From Adenophora triphylla var. japonica (Eukaryota > Streptophyta > Magnoliopsida > Asterales > Campanulaceae), in NCBI GenBank assembly GCA_022495995.1, contig JAFEMH010002559.1, positions 248,001 to 312,000 of the forward strand: a stretch of 64,000 nt of DNA, written 5' to 3'. This document shows positions 25,678 to 36,800 of this stretch, one piece after another. The notes under the pieces are model-generated. The model did not search any database. It had not been told where the DNA came from and was given only the letters and a program-made list of their open reading frames with translations. The stretch's first letter is position 1. The number at the start of each line of letters is the position of its first letter. A program made the translations under genes and the position numbers.

Positions 25678-25958
25678 CTTCCTTCGTCACATTTCAAATC
25701 AGACTAATTTTTTTTAGCACAGTGATTAAGAAAAAGTGAGGTAGGAGAGAGGTGTTGAGAGTATAAAAATTAAAGTAGAAAAGAGAATGAGTGCGGAGAA
25801 TAGTAAGTTGATTGATTTTGTAATTATAAAAGTACGATACGACAAGAGAGAAAGAGTGAGAAAATTAGTGAAGATTTTTTGTCACTCTCTGGATAGTCCG
25901 GTTTAAGGTGAGACGGAACAAAAAGAAATAAGTCTGATTTCAAATGGGAGAGAGAGAG
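25678..25958. mobile_element. diverged MITE (third of three abutting)
   Basis: Inner terminal repeats ATTTCAAATCAGAC and GTCTGATTTCAAAT are perfect inverted matches, while the outermost bases (CCTTCGTC and GGGAGAGAGAGAG) have drifted. Confidence 0.75.
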
Positions 25959-26772
25959 TATTGTTTTATCAAAATCATTATACTTCTATCTGTTCCAAAA
26001 AATATCACATTTTGAAATAATATAATAATGTTTTAAATTTTTTATTATGATCAAGTAATAATTTATAAATAAATAAACTATATTTCTTACCAAAAAAATT
26101 GACAAGTAAAAAATACTATTATCTCTGTCCCAAAATAAATAATCAATTTCTTTTATTAATTAATAACAAAATTGATAATTTTTTGATAATTTAATTTGGA
26201 AGGAATTAGAATTTATGAGTGCAAAGTCTTCCTTCCCCTTCCCCTAAGAGAGAATAATGTTAAAACTTGTCCATTTATTGGGCCATAACTAATTGGGCTG
26301 TTTACGCGTGCCATTTATTGGGCCAAAAGTGCAAGAGGGCCCACTAAGATAATGTATTGGGCCAAAAGTTCAAGACACATTAACTCAATTCTTAATTGGC
26401 ATAACTATTGGGCCTAAATTTAAAACTTTCTTCTTTAGGGCACAAAAATTAAATAAATACTAGTATTATTTATATTTAAAAATATTGTAAATGAAATAAG
26501 TAAAGCCTCAATTTGAATATTTAAGTATGACAAGTGTAGTTCAAAATAATTATTGTTCTCGGATAAAAAATATTTTACCTTTACAATTAATTATTTTATT
26601 ATTTTCCTTAAAATTTGGGAAAAATACTAAATTAACTTTTATTTTAAAGTTGAGGAAATTTTAATTATATTTTTATTTACAAATAAAATATTTATTTAGG
26701 GGTATACTGATATACTCCATTCATTCATTCATTAGAAATTACTAAATTTTTAATTTTGAATGTTACATTTAA
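25959..26772. other. intergenic stretch with a TGGGCC-type cluster
   Basis: The stretch is AT-rich and gene-free. Between about 26275 and 26425 the word TTGGGCC or TTGGGCT occurs about six times. TGGGCC/T boxes are known in plant housekeeping promoters, but no start of a gene follows within several hundred bases. Confidence 0.55.
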
Positions 26773-28823
26773 GCCAAAATCTTATAAAAAACGCATTTTT
26801 TACAAACTTAAGAAAAAACGTGTTTTTGACCCGCGATTCATTTAATGGACGCTAACACGCGCTTTTACGGTCCGGTTCAATTTCCTTTCGTCATTTGCGC
26901 TCTCATTTTAATTTTTCGTACTTGTTCTTCAAGGATTCCGAACAGTTTTCGTAGTTTTTCATCAATTTCCACCGATTTTGAACATTTTCGTCATTTGCGA
27001 TCATCAACTTCCACCAATTTACATCTTCTCCGAGCTTTTTTCAGTCGTATTTTTATTTATTCTCCGACATTATGTCTGGCAAAACCAAAGAAATCAGGAG
27101 CAAGCATCGGAATGAAGGTATGATACTTGATTTTACTTATTTTTCGACATGTTTTCATTCATATTTTTTTTCGATATCCACATATTGTTATTTATTAATG
27201 AATTGGTACATTATATTCGTGATGCTGGCACTTTGAAACCCTACCACTATCACTTTTGATTCCACCTATTATTATGGATTAATAATCTGGCACATTATAT
27301 TGGTGATTCTAGCATTTTGAAACCCTAACACTGGCACTTTAGAAACACTAATATTCGCATTTTGAAAACTCTAACATTGTCACTTTTAAACAATGATGCT
27401 GGCACTTTCAAACACTAAACCTGGCACTTTGTAAAACTGATGCTGACATTTGTAACATTGATGATGGCACTTTGTAACATTGATGTTGGCTTTTTGTAAC
27501 ATTGTTACTGGCACTTTACAATACTGATGCTGGCACTTTTGAAACACTGATACTGGCACTTTTGAAACACTGATACTGTCACTTTGAAAATTTTAGTACT
27601 GACACGTTCAAACAATGATGCTGACACTTTTAAACACTAAAACTGGCACTTTGTAACAATGAAGTAATATCAATATGACTTGCTGCAAATAAAAATAAAA
27701 AATTAGATTGGCAATAACTTTGAAAAAACAGGTGCTGACATATTATATTGGAAATACTGGCACTCAAAACAACACTCACTGGTACTTCAAACAACAAAGT
27801 AACACTGACACTCCAAACAACACTCATTGGCACATATAATATCAAACACTGGCATATTACAAAATTAATACTGGCACTCCAAATAACTCTTACTGGCACT
27901 TCAATGACACTGAAGTTGTTGATACACTGAAGTTGCTGAAGCTACAAATAAGTAACACTGACACTACAATAACACTCACTGGTACTTCAAATAAGTAATA
28001 CTGGCAGTCCAAGCAACACTCACTGGAACATATCATAAAAAACACTGGCACATTCAAAAATTAATACTGACGGCACTTCAAATAAGATAATACTGGCACT
28101 CCAAAATACACTCACTGGCACTTCAAACAACAAAGTAACAATGACAGTCCAAGCAACACTCACTGAAACATATCATAAAAAACACAGGCACATTCAAAAA
28201 TTAATCCTGGCATTACAAACAACACTCACTGGCACTTCAAATAACAAAGTAAAACTGACAGCCCAAGCGACACTCACTGGCACATATTATAAAAACCACT
28301 GGCACTTCAAATAAGTAACACTGGCACATAAGAAAACAAATATTGACACACTCACTGGAATAAATTATAAATAACACTGGGATTGGAAAGATAAAAAAAA
28401 ACAAATGTACTGGCATTATATATAAAAAACACTGACATTATGAAATTGGTTTACCTGTATCGTGATTATCATCAACTGTGTGAGGAATTTGATCAATTAC
28501 AGTAGCATTATCTGCAAAATCGCCAGTTTCATCTTCAAAATCGCGTAATTGTGAAGATGAAACGGGCGATTTGAGTTGAAACGGATTGATTTTCGATTGA
28601 TTTTCGATTGAATTCTGCTTTTGCTCGATGAATTTCTCTGTTGCGGCGTCGTAATTGTGTGTTTTACTGTATGTGTTCGTTTGGATTTGAGTTGATAAAT
28701 GACAGATCAATTTTGTTAGTGAACCGATCTCCGGTTCAATACGCGTACATTGATTTAAAAACGGTTCAAAAACTAGTTTTTTCATAATCTTATGAAAAAC
28801 TAGTTTTTCATAAGAGCAACTCT
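26773..28823. mobile_element. TIR DNA element with CTGGCAC repeat core, ~2 kb
   Basis: Inverted ends (left CTTATAAAAAACGCATTTTT; right, read inverted, CTTATGAAAAACTAGTTTTT) lie inside an ACATTTAA word found at 26765 and 28824, which fits an 8-9 bp target duplication (hAT or Mutator class). The middle (about 27220-28440) is dozens of imperfect copies of CTGGCACTT with varied spacers. An exon-like piece near the left end (MSGKTKEIRSKHRNE, then GGTATG) and a minus-strand frame at 28438-28785 near the right end match no protein I know. No transposase was recognised. Confidence 0.6.
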
Positions 28824-28836
28824 ACATTTAAATTAA

Positions 28837-29425
28837 AACTAGCAGTACACCCGTGCAATGCACGAAAATAGCATAATTTATCTTAAACTAAAATTAGTAC
28901 AACAATATATATAATCAAATATCAATTAAAATTAAAAAATATAATATGAAATAGTGATATTTAACGTAAATATAGGAAAGTAAATAACAAAGAAAACAAC
29001 CGCAAATACGATTGTATAAACAATTTTCCTAACCAAAATTAGTACAACAATATATTTAATTAAATATCAATCAAAGTTAAATAATGTAATATGAGATAGT
29101 GATATTTAACGTAAATAGAGGAGAAATAACACGGAGAACAACAAAGAATACGTTAAATATCACTATCTCATATTACATTATTTAACTTTGATCGGTATTT
29201 AATTAGATATATTGTTGTACTAATTTTGGTTAGAAAAATTGTTTACATAATCGTATTTGCTGTTGTTTTCTTTATTATTTACTTTCCTATATTTACGTTA
29301 AATATCACTATTTCATATTATATTTTTTAATTTTAATTGGTATTTGATTATATATAATGTTGTACTAATTTCTGTTTAAGGTAAATTATGCTATTTTCGT
29401 GCATCGCACGAGTGTACTGCTAGTT
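28837..29425. mobile_element. near-perfect foldback element, ~590 bp
   Basis: The left arm from AACTAGCAGTACAC and the right arm ending GTGTACTGCTAGTT are inverted copies of about 290 bp each, with almost no loop (centre near 29131). Each arm is itself built of two related direct units (an 'aaattagtacaacaatatat' segment recurs). The tips contain CCCGTGCAATGCACG. Nothing coding is present. A transcript across it would fold into one very long hairpin. Confidence 0.85.
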
Positions 29426-29569
29426 ATCGTTAATAAAAAAAAAACCTGTTATTAATTAGTAATTAGAAAATAATAAATTTAGTCTAAAATTTAAGAATAT
29501 ATATTTAGATTATAATTGTTTAATGAGTTTATTAGACTAAAAATGAAGTATTTTTTTTCATTTTTTCTG

Positions 29570-30488
29570 AATTAAAAACAATAAATTTTAAAGCTCATTA
29601 AACAATTATTTTTTAAAGAAATAATTAGAAAACGTTCAAATATTGCAACCTAGTCTAGATACCTAGTGTTGATTAATTAATGAAAAAGAAAAAAATTGCA
29701 CATTTTCAAAAGTTTTCAAAGAGTGTGAGTAGTATAAATTATTTTTCCACTTTCTCTCCACCCATGTTTTCAAATCATTTGCCAAAATCATTTGCTAAAA
29801 CCATGTGTTTGTTCCAAAATCATTTGCTAAAACCATGTACTCCCTCCGTCCAGTTACATACTTCACACTTTCTATTTTGGGCGTCCAATTACATACTTCA
29901 CACTTTGTCTCCTACATTATTTTAATACTCACAACACCATTATAATTTACTATTTCCTCCACTCATTCTCTCTCCTATTTTACTTTTACACTCACAACAT
30001 TATATCATTATTTTTTTTCTTAAAAACTGTGTGAACAGTAAGTGTGAAATATTAACTTAGACGGAGGGAGTATTGTATCAATTTCTATTTTTAGCCCCTT
30101 GATAGTGACATTTTTGGGCTTCAAATTTTCATTTTGGCTACTTTCTTGCTTTTAATATAGTATAGATTAAAAATAATAAATTTTAAAGCTCATTAAACAA
30201 TTATTTTTTAAAGAAATAATTAGAAAACGTTCAAATATTGCAACCTAGTCTAGACACCTAGTGTTGATTAGTTAATGAAAAAGAAAAAAAATTACACATT
30301 TCCAAAAGTTTTCAAAGAGTATGAGTAGTATAGATCATTTTTTCACTTTCTCTCCACCAATGTTACAAAATCATTTGTCAAAACCATTTGCTAAAATTAT
30401 GTTTTCAATTTCTATTTTTAGCTCCTTGATAGTGATATTTTTGGATTTCAAATTTTCATTTTGACTATTTTCTTGCTTTTAATATAGT
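29570..30488. repeat. direct duplication, copies at 29570-30166 and 30167-30488
   Basis: Both copies run from 'attaaaaa(c/t)aataaattttaaagctc' through 'caacctagtctaga' and 'caatttctatttttagc' to 'cttgcttttaatatagtata'. The first copy is about 275 bp longer because it contains a MITE (29840-30070) and a small internal duplication. Confidence 0.88.
29840..30070. mobile_element. Stowaway-like MITE inside one duplication copy
   Basis: Opens CTCCCTCCGTCCAGTTACAT and closes TTAGACGGAGGGAG between TA dinucleotides. The sister copy of the surrounding duplication lacks it, which gives an empty site. Confidence 0.9.
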
Positions 30489-30654
30489 ATACGATGGTAA
30501 AATCTTAAAATAATAATTTTTAAAAATTTATTTAGGGGTATACTCCGTTTATTCATTCAACGCTTTGAATCCAAACCTTTCTTTGATCGTCTTCTTCAAC
30601 AATTTCCCTTCCAACCTAATTCAACTAAGTAATCCATATCTCTCTCAATTTCAG

Positions 30655-30837
30655 GTACAATTTTTCCCCAATTTAGTTTATTTTGATTTTGTCAATTTTT
30701 ATGAACCTAGGGCTTTCCGTCACTTCACACAATAAGCTTCTTCTGTTCATAATTATCAGCTCAATCATGAATTTAAGCATTTTTAGTAGTTGCTAATTGT
30801 AAATTGATGCTTTTGATTCAATTTTATTGTTCTTCAG
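30655..30837 (+). other. likely 5' UTR intron of PAS1
   Basis: A donor TTTCAGGTACAA at 30655 and an acceptor TGTTCTTCAG ending at 30837 would remove 183 bp just before the start codon at 30854. The leader exon before it (about 30590-30654) is CT-rich. This is inferred from splice consensus only. Confidence 0.5.
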
Positions 30838-30853
30838 CGAATTTGTCTTCCAA

Positions 30854-33800
30854 ATGGCTGTGATTGGAGATGCTGAGCAAGAATACAAGCCGCAGAAGAA
30901 GAAAACTTCTTCCGATGAAGACGATAAAAGGTCGAAATTTTACTTTGATTATTGTTGGATACAATTCTAATTATGCGTTGAAGTGTGTGTCTGTGTGTAA
31001 ATTGAGGGTTGGATTATTGGCTCAAGTAGGGAAATGAGGTGTTTGTGTGAGTATGTATTTGGAATTGATCTTTGGGTGTTTGTTCATGAAGGAGGAAGAA
31101 GATTGTGCCAGAAAGTTTGATGAAAGCTTTGATGAGGCCTGGAGGTGGTGACACTAGGCCTGCTGATGGTGATCAGGTAGAATTCTAAGTTTGTTCTGCT
31201 TTAGCTATATACGTCGGGCATGTTTATGCTTTAATTGAAGGCTTTTTTGTACCATTATCGATTGTCATGGTTACATGAAGAGAATTGTTATTCACCCCCG
31301 CACATTTACTCAAGACCCCCGCAATAAAATTTTCAAAACAATGTCATTAATTGAAATGACTTTATTACCCCACTAATATGTTGTACACCCGCAATTGAAT
31401 TTCAACAGAGCAGGAACTGTGTGAGAGAGAAAGAGACAGATATGGTATTAAATTCGAACGGAGTTGAACACGCCGGAGACCATGAAGCAAATGCTCGTAG
31501 GACGTCACCGCCGTTGGAGTTGCACAAGGTTTGTTTGCCGCCGGAAAAAACGACGTTTGAGAAACTGAAAAATAGACTGACGGAGATTTTCTTCCCGGAC
31601 GATCCGCATCATGGATTCAAAAACCAAACAGGGTTTAGGAAATTGATTATGGGACTGCAGATCTTCTTCCGTTCAACAAATTATCTTTATACAAACAAGA
31701 ATCAACCGAAAATGGGAATTAGGGAATGCAATCAACAGAAATTGAGGTTAAAAAACAAATTACCTCAAATTCGGAAGGCCAGGAAGAGCCGGAGCGGGCC
31801 ATCTTCTAAAAATTCGCCGGAAAACTAAATCTTGATTCTGGGACTGCAGTTCTTCTTCCCGATTTTCGTGTGGTGCCCCAATTATAGTCTCCAGCTTTTG
31901 AGGTCTGATGTCATCTCCGGCTCACCTGTGTGTTCAACTCCGGCGCGTCTGTTCGAATTCAATACCATATCTCTCTTTCTCTCTCACACAGTTCCTACTC
32001 CAATATTGAAATTCAATTGCGGGTGTGCAACATATTAATATTAGTAAGGATAATAAAGTCATTTCAATTGATGGCATTGTTTTGAAAATTTTATTGCGGG
32101 GGTATTGAGTAAATGTGCGGGGGTGAATAACAATTCTCTTACATGAACTAATGAAATTCCCACTGATGAAAGCTCATTCATAGTAGGTGCATAGTGATTC
32201 CGGAGTATACTAAACTTGTCTCAAGAAATAATTTTTTTAGTTAGCACATTTCTCTATGAACCGTAAAAGCAAACATGGCCTAACTTAGCAGCATTTTCCA
32301 AATAGTAAGTTTGGGTATTTTAAGTGATTCCGGAGTATACTAAACTTGTATCAAGAAATAAAATACAAGCACATGGTGTTCAGTTTTGTAAGTGGATTAA
32401 TTTTATTCTAGAACTTTCTTATATTCTGCAGGTCATATATCATTGCACTATCCGTACGCTGGATGGGGTAGTTGTTGAGTCTACTCGGTCAGAATTTGGT
32501 GGTGAGCTCTTTGTTTCACTTGCAAGCTTATATCATTTTACTTTGAGGTGAAGGTACCTCTCAGTCGTAATGTACTGAAAAAACTGTTAAGCAGCTGAGA
32601 GAACATGCCTTTTGTTTGTCAGGTTGTAACATTAAACATGTTTCTCGTCATTGTAAATAGAAAACCCCTATATATTTACATACTCGTATTTACTTTGCAT
32701 GTTGTTTTAGGGAATACAAAGTTTGTTTTGACATGAACTATTAATCTTTTCTATTCTCAAACTAGAATATCGCCATAAAAACAGTGCTCTTAAGAAAATA
32801 ATTGGGGGACTATAATACCTTAACAAAAGTCTTATAGTTTTCATTGGCTTAATGCAATTTGAATGCAATGATAGGATTTTGATAAGTTTAAAGCTATTGT
32901 CTCATTTCACCAACTACACATCTTTTCATTTAATGTTTTAAGGTCTCAAAATCCCTTCAAGATTTTATGTTTATGTTGTACTCCTAGAACACATGAGCTT
33001 TTTTTCATCTAAAACCTATACCCCTGTTAAAGTATTTCTCAAGAGGGATAGAAACATAAGAAATCATGCATCTTGAACATGTTATGTTGTAAATTTTGAT
33101 TGACCCATTAGACTTGTGCCAGACTTGTGCTGAATCTTTTTATTGCCTTCACTTAATGTCATGTAGGTTAGCAAGCATCCAAGTTTAGCTGTAAAACTTT
33201 GAAGAGGTCCTTTGTTGATAGCTAGATAGCTGAGTTCTGGCTTTATGATCCTTGCTCATTGACATTTTAAAACATGTTTCAACCTTTATCTTCCATTGAA
33301 AAGTAACTGGATTAAATGGGTTTTGCATTTGTTAATATTACTACATACTTGTTGGTCTTAAAGAACCTGATAAGTCTTTATCACTAATGTATACCTTGTT
33401 GATGTCATTGCTTGCTTACTATTTTTTTTTTCAATGGTGTTAAAGATATTCATTTTCATTCGATCAATTATTCTTCACTTTGGGCCTAAATTTATAATCA
33501 TTGCAATCTCTACCTTTTTCCCATTTGTGCTAATACTTGTAAATATTATCTACTGTTCACTAGTCCCTCTTTACGGATAAGTTCTTTACATGCTCAGAAT
33601 TTACCAGTGCGTTTCATTCCATTCCGTTCTTTTTTGAAGTTTGTATCAAACATATTCCATTAGTTGATTTTCATACCTATCTCTCTGTTCCTCTGTTACA
33701 GGCAAGGGTATCCCAACAAGAAAGGTATTGGGTAAAAGTAAGATGCTATTAGGATTACTAGAAGGAATACCAACGATGCTAAAGGGTGAAGTTGCAATGG

Positions 33801-36800
33801 TAAAAATTGAAAAATCATTTATGTGATGAGAAAGATTATGCTTAACATTTTTATAAAGTAGCTTTTCGTTTTAGTGTCGTTTGAAAGCAGCATAGTATAA
33901 CTTCACTTAAGCTGAGCATTGCTTCCCTTCCAAGGAGGAAATCTGAAGTGATATAAAAGTGATTTCCTTTCTTGAACTCTTTTAGTGTCCCTTTCCTAAG
34001 ACTAAATATGAGTTTGTTGACACAAACTGTGTGCAGTTGGCCCTTTTGACGGGCTTCTAGAAAAAATGCTCATGAACTGTTTGTGACTTTGTTCCATGGA
34101 TTCGTTGAGAGTATGAGTATTTTTAATCATTTAAATGAACAGAGCTTGACATCAGTTTCTAAGTTCATTGACTTGACAAGTAGAGCCTGAACAGAGTGGG
34201 CTCAACTTGCTTATACCTGCAAAAGGGTATTCATAGGTTGGAATAGAATAATCAAGGCCAGTGAATAAAAACTTATTGATACAATCGCTACAAATCAGTC
34301 CACCCTCAAGCTTGACCCTGGGTGGAAAGGTGTTGGGATTCGGGAATGAGGACTGGCCCGTCCCTTCTTAGCCATAATAGTTCTCACTCTGCATGGATGA
34401 ACATATGTGTAAATATAGTGATCTACGCCTTTTATGCACTTAAAATATTGTTTTTATTGTGTATGAATCTTGATAATGGTCACATTTTATGGTTTCTCTT
34501 ATTTCAGCTTAAGATGAAGCCCGAAATGCACTATGGTGAGGATGATTGTCCTGTTCCTGTTACTGATAGCTTCCCAAAGGATGCAGAACTTCATTTTGAG
34601 ATTGAGCTGATAGATTTTCACAAAGTGAAGGCAAGAGCTACCATTATCTTCAGTGATGCATTGTACCGCTTCCATCTCATTTTTTCATTTTCATTGCAGA
34701 GGGACTTATGGACAGAGCATTGAGATACGAAGGAATTATAAAAAATGATTCTGCTTTTCCAACTTCAACCAAAAGTCGAAAATAATTTTGATTATTTTTG
34801 TGTTATCTTTTGTCTATTTTGTTTGTTGCATGCACATTTTAGCATAAGGGAAATGCAATATGGTTTATGACCATTGGTCAACTAATATAGTTTCCTTCAA
34901 TTTTTCAGGTCATCAGTGAGGATTTGGGAGTTTTGAAAAAGGTAGTATGTTGATGTTAAAATGCTGTCTCACTCATTTGATTAATCATTATTTCTCGATC
35001 CTTGCCCTGTGCCAGAGCTGGGTGGGGGAGGGGGCTTTTATAGGGTGGGGGGAGTTTGGATCCAAAACATTTGAACAGGTGACTGAAGATCCTTAGAATG
35101 AGAGTTACTCAAATAAGTATATGGTACTATGGTAGGCAAACTCAATGGTTCCTTTGCCTAGCAGCAGTCATTTAAAAAAAAAATGACCACTTTTTAGTCT
35201 GTTGAAATGATCATTTGGCCACCTTTTAAAGCCTGATTCGTCGTATCATTGTGTGTATATCCACAGCAACTACAATCTTTTGTGGCTTGTATTAGGATCT
35301 TGGTTGCTCTGTGCTTCAGTCCAAAACTTTTAACAGCTTTTGTTGACATTTACTTGATAGGTTGTAAAAGAAGGAAACGGTTGGGAATCACCACGAGAGC
35401 CTTATGAAGTAAAAGCTTGGTAGAAGTCATTCCATATTCACTTTATCTTGTCTTTGGTTGTGCTCAAACTATGTGAGGTTTACTTAAACTGTGGTTGGTT
35501 CAGGATTTCAGCTAAGACAGGGGACGGGAAAGTGATTCTATCACATACAATTGGAGAACCGTTTTTCTTCACTTTTGGAAAATCTGAGGTTAATAATAGT
35601 TATGCCTTCCTGCATCTTCTATTTTATTCTTACATTGTTAGTTAGGCAGTTATATTTTTTCTTTGTTTTGTAATTTTCTGCTCCAAGATTGTCCTGTCTT
35701 TCGTCCAGTAAGAACTTCAATTTTCATCTGCTGGTTATTCTGGTCAATGATTCAGCTTGATGAAGAGGCAGTATCCCAAGCTATTTGGTAGGAGTACTGT
35801 CAGGGTCCAACTGTCACAGATAATCATTTTTCAGTTAAGATTATGACTCTCTTCTTGTTTCTACTTTTTCATTTTAAATGAGACCAGGTACCTAAAGGTC
35901 TTGAGATGGGAATAGGAACAATGTCACGGGGAGAGAAAGCAATGGTGTATGTTACCACTCAGTACTTAACTCAGTGCCCATTCATGCCTGAGGTAGAAGG
36001 TATTGAAGAAGTTCATTTTGAGGTGGAGCTAGTCCACTTTATTCAGGTGTGATAATGTTTATTGTAATTTGATTTATGGTTGTTTGTTGTTACCCTTGCA
36101 CAATTGTCTTTCTGTCATCTTCAAATATTGAGTATATCTGATACACTGTTGTTACTTTTCCTTTTTTTTCTTTTTTCGTTCGGCAAAGTAGAAACATACT
36201 CCTGTCCACATCATAATTTTCTTTCCCCCCCAAATATAGTCCCAACTCTAGGTGCATTATTAGAGTACAGACAGGTAAAGCTACAATATTAAATTGTTTA
36301 AATTGTCAAATGACTACTCCCTCTGTCCCATAATAAATGTTGCATCTTGACTTTTTCGGTCAACTTAGTTGTACTTTGACTAAGAAGTTACTAAAACTAA
36401 TTAATTTCATGAAATTCTAAAAATGGTTATCGATAGCATTTTTGATGTAGTATCAATATTAATTTTTAGAATTTCATGAAGATTATTATATTTTCATCAA
36501 TATTTGGTCAATGTTTAATAAAGTTGACCAACAAAGTCAATGTGCGACATTTATTTTGGGACGGTGGGAGTATTTATTTTAACTAAATGTTTTACATTCT
36601 AAAAGCATCCTCAAACTGAATAAAACTGCAAATTATCGAGCAACAACACACATATCCCTTAACTAGCAAAAATTACTCCAAATCTCAGCGTAGACATATT
36701 CACATTATTTATGAAGCGAATTCCTCCAATCGTCCTTGTAGATTATACTGTGTTCATGGATTATGCTCTGGTCCCCTTGACCGTCTTCCCAAGAGGGTAA

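Noticed and set aside
35756..35787. Possible extra PAS1 exon (LDEEAVSQAIW) between exons 8 and 9
   Set aside because: It has an acceptor and donor but is 32 bp, so including it breaks the frame between FGKSE and VPKGLE, which join cleanly without it.
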